A stretch of DNA of 64,000 nt, from positions 12,772,001 through 12,836,000 of the forward strand of contig NC_053200.1 in NCBI RefSeq assembly GCF_905163445.1, in the 5' to 3' direction. This DNA is from Pararge aegeria (lineage: Eukaryota > Arthropoda > Insecta > Lepidoptera > Nymphalidae). Made by a program: the position numbers and the translations under genes. The notes under the pieces are model-generated. The model was not told the DNA's origin and did no database searches. It worked only from the letters and a program-made list of their open reading frames with translations. This document shows positions 40,001 to 54,200 of the stretch, one piece after another (the first letter of the stretch is position 1; every line of letters starts with the position of its first letter).

Positions 40001-43000
40001 AAATTAAGCAAAATCTAGCCTGGCGAAACGGGCTGGGTACGCTAGTACTGTATAAAATTAAAGTTTGATAGCAATTTTGAAGATAGATTTTTCCCTCTAA
40101 CGAAAAAAAAATAACTACATTAAAAAGTTACATTGTAAAACTTTTTCAAAAATTCCTAGATGAAACTGAGAAAGCAAGTATCCCACTTATGAAATAAGCG
40201 CGGTTACGAGATCTGTTCAACACAAAAGTCTGCATGACACTTACCAGATTCTTCTTCCGCGTACATTGCAAGAGTTCGCTGTATAAACACTCGGCCTGTT
40301 GCAGACCTACTTCGAAGGTCTTCTGAATTGTGCCGATCAGGTAATCCCGCATTGACTCCAGCACCGTCTGCTCCCCACTTTCGGACGCATACCTGATGAG
40401 ATACCAAAATACATTTACGTACGTTGATATTTTGGTTTTTGATATTTTAGTTTTTGCTTCTATGTATTTTGTATTATTCGAAAGTTTGTTTATAAATCTT
40501 TCACGCTGAAAGTTAGTACTTAATTACTACACCGTGCACCAATCTGCACTATGCTAGCGTGATGGACTACGGTTTATAACCCCTCTCATTGCGGGAGGGT
40601 ATCCGTGCCCTGGAGTTCATGAGTTGCAATCTCTAAAAATATGTCATACAAAAGTTACTCCCTGTGCCAAGAGAGCAGTACAGTGCTATGAGCATACTAA
40701 ATGAAATATGTGCATAATAATTATATAATACTAGCTGTTGCCCGCGACTTCGTCTGCGTTTGATTTTGTTTTTTGATGTGGCGTTCAATTTAGTTGAAGT
40801 TCTAAAAAAATTTAAAGTATTCAGTATCGCTAAGCCTTAAATGAGGGGTATGCTGCTGTCCGCTGAGGAGTTCTGTCCTGATCCACACAAAGTTTGGGCA
40901 AAATTAAACACATAATATAACCTCTGTAGTACAAAAATAAGTATTTAAATCGGTTATAATTTGTCGGAGTTATGGTGTAAAATCGTCAAACACTTTCATC
41001 CCCTCTCCCAAAGTAACCGAGCTTAATTTGGGATAAAAACTATCCTATATTACTTCTAACACTTCCAAGAATATGTGTACAAAGTTTAATGAGGATCGGT
41101 TAAGTAGTTTTTGCGTGAAAGCGTAACAAACAAAATTACATTGACATTTATAATATTTAGTAGGGATATATAAATAAATAATGAAATATATGCATATGTA
41201 ATAATCATTATCATATGGACACATGGTAATGTGTAAAATCATTATCATATGGGCTGGTAAGCCCAGTGCGGATTGGTGGGCTCCATACACCTTTGAGTAC
41301 ATTATGGAGAACTCTAAGGCATGCAAATGATATTTTAAATACATAAAACGCACATAACTTAGAGGTGCGTGCTGGGATTCGAACTCGGTCCCCCGAAAGT
41401 GAGGTCGACACCCTACCCACTGGGCTATCACTACTACATTAAATACATATAAAGAATAAATATAGATCTGATTCCAAATAACATCATTGTTCCTACTCTT
41501 TCAGACGACACTTAAAATATGAAAGAGAATAGTTTACTTTGACGAGAGAGAGCTAAAAAATCATAATAATCCTGTAAGTAAAGTAAGTGGGTAAAAACAC
41601 ATCCTACGCTTGTCTCTGATGGAAATGCAGCATTTAACTAGTATATTATAGTTGAGGAAAAGGTCGCACAGTTTATAACACTACCCCTATGTCGAAATAG
41701 CGTAATAATACCCTCAAAGGAATACTTGTCTTTAACATGTGAACTTTGGAGGGTTTAAGAAACCCAATCTTAGTAAACTAATTATTAGGTACGTTTTGAT
41801 GATGGTATTAGTCTTATCTACCTATAGATCTGTCAAAACTAAAAGGTCTTTCAGTTTTTATCTTACCCTCATTAACTTTATTTTAATTACTTTGACGTAA
41901 AAGTCACATTTTATTTTTTGTGTTATCTTAAAAGTTTGCTTAGTCTTGGTAAGTTGACTAGCCTGACATAAAATAACTATATTTTTATAAAAAAAAATTA
42001 TTAGTGTTTTTACCTACACTTGGAGGAATTATCAATTTTATAAATTTAAAATGCATATAAAAATGTTCGGAACATATTCTTGATATGGAACTATACTAAC
42101 TTCGATAATATACTAGGCTAGCGTGCAATGTGAATACTAATGTGGAGAATTTTGCAGTGATTAATAGTACAATTCCGCAGTACATTCATTAAACTATCTC
42201 GTAAGATTAAGCCAGCGTTTGCAATATATTGCCCAAAAATATGTTCGTTGCGTTGTACGGAACATTACAAATCTATGAATTTCTTTGCTTTTTTCACTAT
42301 AATATGCAATGAAACTGTATTAAAATCCGTTGAGTAGTTTTGAGCGCACAAACAGCGGGAGTTATTTGTTTTATACTATGTAAAGAAAAATAAAGAAGTA
42401 AAAGCTTGTGTTTGACGACTATCGTGTCTGATGGTAATTTTAATAGGGTACGTCCAATAAAGCCAACGAGAGGGACATGCCGTGGTGGTTTTTAGTTCGG
42501 GTAAACGAGTCCCACGTAACCTCTGTCCTGCCCAAAAGGACAGAGGTAGCCATAAAGCTTTCCACCACGACAAAAAAAAAAGGGTCTAGGTATGAACAAG
42601 CTTTCTAGAAAATCTATATTCAATCTTGCCTTGAAGGTACTCATATTATAAGTAGGTATGTGGCAGGAAACAGCGATTTTGTGCGAGATAATTGGATGTC
42701 GACCACTTAAAGTGCCGAAGGCTACTTCATTCCCGTTTATCAGAGAGCACGTTAAGCTTATGGTCCGTGTTACTAACGCTAACATGTGGAAATAATCGGC
42801 ATAGGCATAGGTAATGCTAGTTTGGGGGTCAGTAATGCAGCGACGTAATAGAAAGAAAGAAAGAAAAATCATCTTTCTTGTCACACATTTGTGTAAAATC
42901 TTACATAAATTTGTTAGAGAATACAAAAAAAGTGTGACAAAGGAGCTGGCTCAGTGTGCTGCATACTAAAAAGCGCAGCACTGGTTTTCAGCCAGCCCCA

Positions 43001-45182
43001 TTAAGTAGACTTCATACGTGACCACTTTATAAGTGAGAAATACTCACTTATGAAGCGGTGATAGCCCTAAAGCTAGAATCCCAGAACGAACCTCTCACTT
43101 TTCTAAGTTATATGCGTTTTAGGCAATTAAAATATCACTTGCTTCAACGGTGAAGGAAAACATAGTGAGGAAACCTGCATGCTTGAGAGTTCTCCATTAT
43201 GGGTCAGCGTGGTAGACTAAGGCCTGAACCCTTCTCACTGGCATGAGATAATGGTTTGATATGATGATGACGATGATGATGAATACTTACTTCTTAATTG
43301 TGAATACCTCTCTCATGTTAAAGAAGAGACCTTTAGCCACCAGAACATAAAAAAAACAAAGACAACTTTTTTATTGAGGTAAAATGCTTTTTCTTTTTTT
43401 TTATTATCAGACAGGCTTGCCTTTGACGACTATCATGCCTGATGAAGAGTGGTGGTAAGATCTGGGTACTAGTCGCTTGCCTTAAAAGCTTAATCACACA
43501 ATACCCAAAACGTGTGAGCCGTCACGGGACGCCTGGCAGATGAGAAAACATCGAATTTGTTTCTATAAGTTAGGTATACGAACAGATAACGAAAACAAAA
43601 ATTCAATCATACAGCGTGGCGAAGCGTCGGCACGGCGTTTATCGCCACGCCAACAATCAGGTTTACCCTCCGCCTTTACTTTACTAAGCTTCTACGCATT
43701 ATTTACGTAAACTAAAGCCTAATTACTAATATAATAATGTGGCAGACAATCCAAACTTACTTGTGTACAAAAGCTATAAGGTCCGCAGCTCGACCACTGC
43801 CGTCGCACACCACAACCGGTACGGGAGGGTTGTCTGTCACGTATTCCAGCACAGCACGCACTGTGTTCGTTCCACCTTCTATCACGAGGCACACGACTGG
43901 TGTTGATGAGTGGGTGTCTGTAACAAAGAAGATAAGCTAAGTACAGTGAAAGACAAGACAAAACTTACTTTATTGGACTCCAACGCGTTCATCAATAGCA
44001 TTTAACGGTCCACTGTTACTGACTAAAGGCCTCTTTCAACCTGAGGGTTCGCCCATAATCAACAAGCTGCGCAGACAGGTTGGTGATATCATACCTAGAA
44101 CTACGGTGGTAGTATTTCCCCGGACGAGCTCTGTCAGAATAAGCTTCATTACTAAAACACGGATCTCCCACCACAATAATAAGTAATAACAAATATACTA
44201 CGACAACACAAACATCGCCATCTAGCCCCAAAGTAAGCGTAGCTTGTGTTATGGGTACTGAGATAGCTGATAAATATTTTTTTATGAATATAATACACAT
44301 AAATACTTATAATATACAGATAAACACCCAGACACTGAAAAACATTCATGTTCATCTCACAAACATTTTCCAGTTTTGGGAATCGAACCCACGGCCTTGG
44401 ACTCAGAAAGCAGGGTCGCTGCCCACTGCGCCACTCGGCCGTCTTCAATTTTGCGTAAATCGACGTAATCGCACACTCTGTGACATCGGTCCGATTTCAA
44501 AGGTGACGTCGGAACAATGCATATATGCATTGTATCGCATTAGATTCCAATTAAAGAAATTCTTATATTGCTCTAAGGTGAGGTTACCGTGGAAGTTAAA
44601 ACTGACTTTATATTAGGTATAGCTGTTTTGTTTAACGCTGCCGCTAAAATTTAGAATCTACGGAGGTACCCAAACGATGATGTTATTTTTGAAGCAAGTA
44701 ACTTAATAAGTCGTCGGTTTTGAAGATAATTAAAGAGTGAAATATTTTGATTATGCTTATTGCCACTGACGTAATAAAGGGTCGGAATTCGAGAAAGTTT
44801 AGATCAAAATCTTAGTGCTAGGTCGGTCTGCCTTACTAAAAAAGCTTTAAAAAGCGGATAAATGAACCAACTTTTTAAAGTAGGTACCTACTTAAACAGT
44901 AAAAGAATTTGGTTTTATTTTATTCACAAGTGTTTTTTAGGGTTGGAAAACTAATATTATAAATATGAAAGTTTGTGCACCAAATAATTAATAAAATTTG
45001 ACTCATGTTTATCTTGTATCCTAGTCATGAATAGGATACTTTTTTACATCTTTAAGGTAACGTTTCCGGAGCTAATTAAAGTATCTTTTGCGAGGCAAGG
45101 CTTGACAGATAAACCGATATTGACAATTTTTTTTATAGTTACCTTGAATCCGGACAGATCTTATCTTATATCTTTAAACCTG

Positions 45183-45257
<75 letters not shown>

Positions 45258-48200
45258 CAGTCAAAACCGTTTATGGCGACATCGTTTAGAACAACATACC
45301 GGTTAAATTGACCAAAATCAAAGGTCCTGGCTGAATATGATATGACCGCCTTATCGGAAAACATTGGTTTTTACGACATTGTTTACTACGACATACCGCA
45401 TTAAGCGACCACATTTGGTTAATGTTTTCGGAAAATTATATCTGTAGAACGACCGGTTCAGCTGTATTGTAAACAATTTGAATAGGTAACAGTATCCACA
45501 TCTGGCACAGTATAATGGTCAATGGCTATTATCGTAAAAGTAAACAAAGTTTAGGGTCTTTTATAATTCTTAGAAACAAAGCACGTGCACACCCTAGCCT
45601 CAAGGCCCTCTTCGTCATACCTCTTAAGTCTGTTTGTTACATATCTTTACACAAGACGCACTAAAACATAGTGATGAGTTAACTGTGAAAATTGTAATAT
45701 GTCGCAAAGAAAACAAATCAATATCAAAGAAAAATCGCGTATTACATACATGTATTGTCTTTCCTATTAATATCTGTCACCGGTTGTTACAACTATCGGT
45801 TTTTACGAATAAATATGAGTAGTCCCTTCGATGTCGTTATAACAGATTTTGACTGTAATTGGAATCTCGAAATCGGCCCCAACGATTTTCATGAAATTTA
45901 GTATACAGGAGGTTTCGGGGGCGATAAATCGATCTATCTAGGATTCATTTTTAGAAAATGTCATTTTATTTGTGTGTAACCGATTTGGTGCAACGAAGTT
46001 GCACCGGTCAGCTAGTGATACTTTTTATACCAGTAAAACTAGCGATTTCCAAGAATTCAATACCGAAAAAATGCGGACGTAGCCGAGAGCAACAGCTAGT
46101 CAGTCATAAGCAATAATTCTAACTTATATAAAATGTTGTGAACATTTCTAAAAACTTTAAGAAAGCAACGAAAAGAAAAGTTTTTTTTTATTTTTCCTTT
46201 AAATGAAAATGAACCAATCATTTTCATTTAAAGGAAAAATATATATCTATATATATATAATGAAAATGGTCTTCGTTTGAGGCTCAATCACGCCTAAACC
46301 ACTGATCGTATCGACATGAAACTACCATCATTCGATGCGAAATTTTTCCTAGATGGTTTATGGCTATCTATTTTTTGAATTCCAACATTCCTTCATTTTT
46401 TTATTGCTGTTTTACCTTTATGAACATTTATCCCGCTAATAAAAACAAAAGATAAGCATTTTCTCTTGATTCTTTTGTTTTCATGGATTTCAACAGAGTG
46501 TATTAAACGGATTATGGTTTTTTACATTCAGCTAAGAATCTACTCACGGTAGTGGAGAACGGCTGGACCAATTGGGCTTTTTTTTTATCTTCAGAATTGT
46601 CAGGAGAAAGTTTTGTATGTAAGAAAATTTTAAAAAGCCCGATAAAAAGTTAAAAATTTCGATGATAATCGAAGAATTCCCATCTATATAGTCACTCACC
46701 ACGAAATCTCGGGAACCATAAGACTTAGAAACGTGAAACTTGGTAGGAATATTACTTTTGCTATGTAGAGGTCAGCTATGAATAGATTTTAAGAAATTCA
46801 TTCCCCAAAGGGGATTGCGGGGGCGTCAACAATGAACAATTCCCGTTTTTAAACTATAGCTTCTATAGACTTTAAATTAGGTAGGAATCTTCTGTAAGAA
46901 GTGTAGAAATAGGCTATGAACGAATTTTACGATAGCTCACCCCACAGGGGGTTGCGGGGGTGGGTATTAAATATTAATATTTTTAATTTTCCAGCTAAAG
47001 CTCCTACAAGCTCCAAATTTTGTAGGAATTTTCTATAAGTGACGTAAAAATGATTTATGAACAAATTTTACGATATCCCACCCCAAAGAAAATTGCGGGG
47101 GCGTTAACAATGAAAATTTTCTATTTCCAAGCGATAGCTCCTATAGACTCCAAATTTAGTGAGAGTGTTCTATATGTAATATAAAAATGATCTTCGAGCG
47201 GATTTAACAATGAATCGCCTCCAATAAGGTTCGCGGGGGGGGTGTTAACAATAAAAAAATTCAATTTCGAAATAATGCTTCTAAAAATTCTAAATATGGT
47301 AGGAATCTTTTATTATTCACATAAAGAACATCTCAAAATGGATTTCAATAAAGTCTACTTCCGACAGGAATTGCGGGGGTGGGTGTTAAAATCTAAAATT
47401 TTTATTTCTAACCTGTAACTTCTACAGACTCCAAATTTGGTGGGGATCTTCGTGTATGTAGGGATATTCGTGTATTTCCTTACAACAATCGTCTTTTTGG
47501 CAGCGGAGAAAAAGTCATTGAGAGGTTTCAAAAACTTAACTTTACATGTAGCTATCCAATCAACGGACTAAGAATTTTACATTCATTTTACTTTTGCAGA
47601 CATTCAGATTCAGATTTGCAAGAATTCGTCGGTTATGTAAACCGACGAATTCTTTTATTGCGGGATCGCGGAAACGTAACAGATTAAAATGAATGCATTT
47701 TCCAAGCACATGAGATGTGGAAAAGAAATTTAGTTACTTATTCCAATAGAATTCATAAAAAACATGCACAATTAATTTTCTATAAAAAATTGATGTCACG
47801 GAGAAAATTTTAGTTAACAGAAAATTCGGCGCACTTGAACCTAGACAGATTTCAACTTCACATATGAGACTTGCAATGACTTTAACTTAAACTTTCAATG
47901 CTCATTTCAAATTTTTTTCTCCATGTCAATTATTATTAATTTTTGGAAGAAAGGCACGGAAATGTTATAATGATTGCACATTGAAACTTACAATGAATAT
48001 TAGTGAGAAAAATCACCTGGATGAAAGATACAGGCTAAATCGATGGAATTTGGAATTTGAGTAAGTCTTAACAATATCGATGCTTACAGTTCTATCCGCG
48101 GGGCCTATTTATGTTCATACAAAAATAAAAAAAAAGGAGAATAATAAAAATATGAAAAAAATAAATAAAAATAAAACATAAAATGTAATTTATTTCCTTT

Positions 48201-51200
48201 TTCAATTCGCCTAGCGAAGCGGGCGAGAAACGGCTAGTAATAATATATTTTGATAACTCTGAAACAAGAGCTTCACGAGTATTGGAAAGTCATAAGTGTT
48301 TTATTTTCCGGCTTTAATTGGTTTATCCAATAAAGCTGATAAGTAAATAGGCGAATTTATTCTAAGTATTCAAAACTTTTATCAAAGACGCAAAGTTTAA
48401 TTGGATGAAATTCTACAAACAATTTGGGGTGTTTTAGGGTTGGCTCACATTGGCGGCGTCAAGTCTCATCACGGTTTCGAAACAACCGTAAATAATTTAG
48501 GTTATCATAACCGTTGTTCCGTTCGAATTTTTTGAAACTTTTTATCAGCCCTTAAACAATTTTGTAGTATCTAAACAACTCCGGTATTTTCGCTGCACGT
48601 GTTTTAAAGAACAATCCATTCTTCTTTGTTTTCCTAGCCTATGTATAGGTTTTTACTTTTAATTAAGTTAAGTGTGTTTGTGTGAAAATTAGGCTTAATT
48701 TTATTTGGTAATTAGTTAAGTTACTTGACAATCATACATTGTAAAGTCAAAGTCTCCTGAGGATGCTCCGGTTTCCGAGTGGAACGTGCTTAGAGGCTAC
48801 ATTGCCGAAGATCTCTTTGGTGTGGAGAAAAGGGATTGAAGAAGTTATAAATTACACCATACAGATTCTCCTGCTCTTCGCGGAGTATAGCAAATTAAGC
48901 TTAATTATCATAAAATATCATCGATTTCCGTAAAGTAACGCCTGCTTCTATTCAATAATATCGTATCGTTTGATCGCGAATGTCAGACAACCCTTATAAT
49001 TCTTTTAAATTTCTTATAAAAGAATAATAATAAGGCGAATGTCGCTAGCTTGGTTTTATTTATTAGCAGCATTTGAAAGGTTTAATCATCACCTCCCCCA
49101 ACGGGAGCAAAAAAATCATTGACATACTATGAGACGTGATGAAATATTAGTTGAATATTATAAATTTAATATATATATATTATTTTCGAAAAAACTCGAT
49201 TTACCAATTCAAAGGTATATGGGACAACGATCGAATGCATGCGTACCATCCTACTAATAATATAAATGCGAAAGTTTGTGAGGATAGATGTATGGATGGA
49301 TGGATGTATGTATGGATGGATAGATGGGTGGGTGTTTGTTATTCTTTAACGCCACAACGAATGAACCGATTTGGCTGAAATTTGGCAGAGATACCCACAA
49401 TATAGTCTGGAATAGCTCATAGGCTTCTTTTTATCCCGAAAAAGCAAACAGCTTCTACAGGATAGTATCACTATTTTTTCCGTATTTGTCTTTTGGAATC
49501 CGCGCAACGGAGTTATGGATAGCGATTTTTTGGATAGGCATAGTTGAAATATTATAAAGCTTTTAAATTTTGTTTGGGTTGAACGCGCTAATCTTAGAAA
49601 ATGCTGTTTCGTTTTTTTTTTGTTAGGTTTTTTACAGTTATGGCTATTATATACTATATGACATCCCGCTACGACCAATGGCTACTATCGTTAATGATAG
49701 TAGCCATTGGTCAAACTGCAAAAAATATCCTTACGGTAAACGTTACGCCAACAGACGGAAGTATGTAGTAAGTGTGTCGGAATTGTTGATTCTTAAAAGT
49801 TCTATAAAACAGTCTGCGACAACATACGACTATTTTTTGCACTTGACTCCTTCGCGGACGAAGTCGCGCGGGTCCGCTAGTATACACTAAAACCTGCCGC
49901 ATGCGTCACTCTGTTCATTAGTGAAAACCGTATGAAAATCCGTTCGGTAGTTTTTCAGATATTCGCGCCCAGACAGATGCGGCGGGGGAATTTGTTTTAT
50001 AATATGTAAAGATATTAAATATATACAATATATATACCAGATAAATAATACAAGATTCTAAATTTTAATACATAAATAATTGGCGCAGTTGACGGCCGAT
50101 TGGAGCCCCAGGCCGTGGGTTCGTTTCCCACTACTGGAAAATGTCTGTGTGATGAGCATGTATATTTTTCAGTGTCTGGGTGTTTGTATGTATATTTTAA
50201 GTATTTATGTATGTTATTCATAAAAATATTCATCAGTTGTCTTAGTACCCATAACACAAGCTACGCTTACTTTGGGGCTAGATGGCGATGTGTGTACAGT
50301 CAAAAAAAAAAATTATAGAGGTCTATCAACGCGACGGTGCGATGTTGCACTTCAGAGATCCGGAAGTTCATAAGCTATGGGTGTAGAATTAATTAATTTA
50401 TAACGGAATTAATCCCACAAAACAATCACCAAAGGCAATACACTTAATTTAGTTGTCTGCCGTTTCAACGGCTGTCGTAAAATGGGGATATAAAAAATAG
50501 AATATTTTACGACAACGCAGTAAAAAAAGGTGCGACACGTAATAAAAAGCACCTTTGAAAGTTTTATTTCGTGCTATAGACCTGTACCTACCCTACTGCA
50601 TATCTTCAATTCAATTCTTGTTTATGGCTTTTGTCTGCGCCAACTGGGCACAAGGTACTTCGCCAATGTCTTGTAGATGAAGAAGGCACGAAGGAGATTG
50701 ATCGGTGAAACTAATGAAAAGTTAATTTTGAATTTGTACCAAGAAATAGTTGTTATTAGCTAGTTAGCTCTTTAACCTAAGGACACAGACAACACATGCA
50801 TATATATCTTACACGGATATTTTTTGTACATTATACTTTAATTTTATTACTTACTATATATTTACATAAAAATCTACAATAAGGACTGAAAACAAACATT
50901 AAAAAACATTTAACACTCAAAGGACGGGGGACTTTGGGAGGAAGAATGGTGGGATTATGAAGGTTAACTCATGTTTCTTGGGACGTAAACTTTTACAGTT
51001 CCACTGTAGCAGGGTTATTGGGCCCATTTTGGAGTAGTTTAAAAAGTTGGCTTAAGTTTTTGGCAACGTTGGGCGGTAAGGGAATTTCACTACATGGAGC
51101 GACAATACTAAGTAGAAATTCGGAGATAAACTCAAGCATTTTACCTTGGGAGGGAGGGTTCTCAACATTGTTGTTGAGAGCGCATCCATTAGGAAGGGAT

Positions 51201-54200
51201 GAGGAGTAATCACCGACAATAGTCTGAACAGCTTTTTTATCGTAGCCCTTTGCTAGAGGAGCTCGGGGACGAGGAGAGCGGAAAACTGTTTGCCGGTAGG
51301 AGGTTTTGGAGGAAGTTACATTAGTAGGAGTAAACATTTCTTTTGTTATCTCAGCATAGGACCTGCGGACAGGAGGAAACTGAGATGATGCTTCAATGTA
51401 AGATTTATTATTCTGAGACATGACCATTTTAATAGATTGCTGCCTGGAGAATTCTGGGCAGTCTTTATCAGTAGCAAAATGACTACCAGAGCAGTGTAAA
51501 CATGTAGATAATTCCTTGATGACCAAACATGAGTCACCTGTATGGGGCTGAGCACATCTGTAGCATCTGGGCTTAGATCTGCAGATTGTTTTAATGTGGC
51601 CAAAACGGCAGCAGTTCTGGCACTGTATTGTTGGAAGTTTATATGTTTCAACTGGCAGTGAGGTGTGGTATGAATATACCTTAACAGGAAGCATTTGCCC
51701 CCTGAAGGTTAGGACAACAGATTGGGTAGGCACCCAAGTGATGACACCCTCTGTGACAGATTTTCTGTTCAGTCGCCTTGATTTCAGAACCTCACCACAG
51801 CCAGGCGGGAGCTCTAGCGAATCAACAAGCTCGTCCATCGACCAGTCCACGGGAACTCCTTTCACCAGCCCCATTCTGGTTATGTTGTATGTGGGAATTA
51901 TAGCTCTATATTTGCATAACTTCAAAACTGGACTAACCAGAAAGTTGTTGGCAGCTTGGGCAGAAGTAAACTCTACAGTAATTTTGTTGCGGCCTATATT
52001 TTTGACGCCGTCGTGGATAATTGAACCAATTTTGTGTTTGTGCAAGAATTGACCGAAATTTATAGCCCGTAATGACGCTCCAGAGGATGGGTCCTCCACT
52101 TCCCGTGAGACTTGGACGATAAAAGGCCCATTATCATCGTCAGAGTATGACTTGGCGCCTTCGGTGAAGGAAGGATGTATGTAAAGGCTTTGAACGGATG
52201 GGTTTACCTGAGTAGGATCAGTTATAGTTTTTTTGGCCGCATATACGTTGGTATCCTCTCCTTGTCGTTTGCGAGACGAGGCTGATGCCCCCGGGTCGGG
52301 CGGCTCAGGAGGTGTATCTAGATCCATTTTACTGGAAACACTATAACTACAGACACATAATAAATATTTAACCAACACCAAATACGGTTAGATTTATACG
52401 AATATCACCAATAACAACTATTTCTGCTGCTGTGTAAATTCACATAAAACACCGAAATTACACCGGAATCTCACTAACACGTGTGCACAAATTGACAGGC
52501 CAAGTTACAGTTCAATATAAACAACACCAAATCCTTTTCAAGACGAGTTTACAGTAAAATCCCTTCTACTGCATATCTTAAGCTTCAACATTATCTTTAC
52601 GACGTTTTTAAGACACCGAAATGTCAATGTCAAATATAAGAAAGAAAGAGGTTTTTATGTGGAAAGCGGTGATATCGTAGTGGTTGGGGCATCGGTTACC
52701 AGCACGCGTTTTAATTTATGCTACCTGCTTTAAAACTTCGTGACCTGCAAGCCTAGAGTTTTCGCCATAACTCAAAAAATTCTAAATTCAAAATTCATTT
52801 ATTTCAAGTAAGCACTTTTGAAACGTCAAGTCATTCTCGTTGTAGTGACTCTACCACCGGTTCGGAAGGCAGATTCCACTGAGAAGAGCCGGCAAGAAAC
52901 TCAGCAGATTGCTCTTTTCCAACATCATTTTAAAGTTTAAAAATCTTTATAATTTTTCTGTTTTGTGAGAGATGAAAGCGGAGCGGCCTGCTTCCAAGCA
53001 GCCTTGTCTTTAAGGGAAGGAATTCATCAATCATGTAGTAACCACGATTTGTTAAATTTGTTTTAATATATTGCTTAAACTTAGGTAAAGGTAGATCTAA
53101 TATTACCTTCGGTATCATGTTATAAAAACATATACCCATCCCCACAAAGGATTTCTGTACTTTTCTCAGACGATATGCAGATATCACTAATTTATGTCCG
53201 TGTAAAGGCGTGTGAAGTTTGCCGCACTGGGCCTGCGTGGTGGACTACGGCCTTAACCCCTTCTCATTGTGGGAGGAGACCCGTGCCTTAAAGGGTTGAT
53301 ATGATGATCGTGATGATAGGTGTTTAGCTAAAAATAGGACATCAAGAAGTTGCAGGAAACTAGCCGTTTTAGGAAGAAGCACAAAAATACACAGCTATTT
53401 CTGTAAATTCCAGTACACAAAGGCTGAAGGCCGTTAATATCCTTTATGGCCATCTGGGAGCCATGACGTCGAGGCAGTCTTGACTTATGCACTCTTAAGA
53501 AAATTCATTCCGAGAGCAATAAAATACCTCCATTTCAGATTAAATAATCAATTGATACTGAAAATACTAAATTATTTACAAAGAAAACACGATAAAGTAT
53601 GAGTAACATTTTTTTTTTAATTTCTTGATTTACCATCTGTTTATGAGCTAACTCAAAATTTCCACGATTTCAACGCTTACTTTAACGATACAAATTCGTT
53701 GTTAGATGGTTGTTAGTGATACGAGCTGACACTTACGGATGTCAAATTCTCCTTCAAACCTTCACTATCAGTCACCCATCCATTTACGCGATATCCTTAT
53801 ACGCGAATAATAGTATTTACACAAAATCTGAAAGCTATCTGGTCTGGTGGAAGGCTTCGGTCGTGGCTAATTACCACCCTGCCAATAAATAAGTGCCACC
53901 GAGCGATTTAGCGTTTCGTTACGATTTGGGATTTGGGTTTCATATTGAAAAAAAAACTGAAATTCATTTATTTCAAGCACTTTTGAAACTTCAAGTGAGT
54001 CTCTTTGTATTGACCTACCAACCTTCTTAAAAAAAATGTTATTAATCTTAATTTTCTCTCTTTTTAAAAAAAAATTTAGAAAATTAATCAACCTTGTAGT
54101 AGCCACGATTGATTAAATGTGTTTAAACAATGTATCAATTGTTTAAAGTTTGGTAAAGGTAGATCTAATATAACTTTCAGTATCATGTTATAAAGCATCC

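Larger units (their letters stand above)
32017..43760 (-). other. Trpm introns of the middle N-terminal region
   Basis: 32017-36987: family D, a small SINE A scrap (33100-33160), SINE B, SINE A, family F, SINE B with MITE, tandem pair; 35700-36580 unassigned. 37178-40244: palindrome, two SINE A, Helitron; 37300-38130 and 38930-39670 unassigned. 40393-43760: SINE B pieces, Helitron, 42400-42560 and 43380-43600 scraps of unclassified interspersed repeats; 41440-42370 unassigned. Confidence 0.5.
46246..48237 (+). mobile_element. non-autonomous Helitron, about 2 kb, with internal tandem repeats
   Basis: Begins TC after A at 46246 and ends CTAG before T at 48237, with a hairpin-capable cgcctagcgaagcgggcg just inside the 3' end. 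The interior (about 46690-47460) is a degenerate tandem array, period roughly 125-140 bp. Its unit contains gcgggggtg, 'ctcctatagactccaaatt' and 'gtaggaat' blocks, repeated five to six times. No Rep/helicase frame is present. Confidence 0.65.

Noticed and set aside
51594..52052. 152-codon + strand frame
   Set aside because: Antisense shadow of the LINE ORF1; the minus-strand frame has the zinc knuckles.
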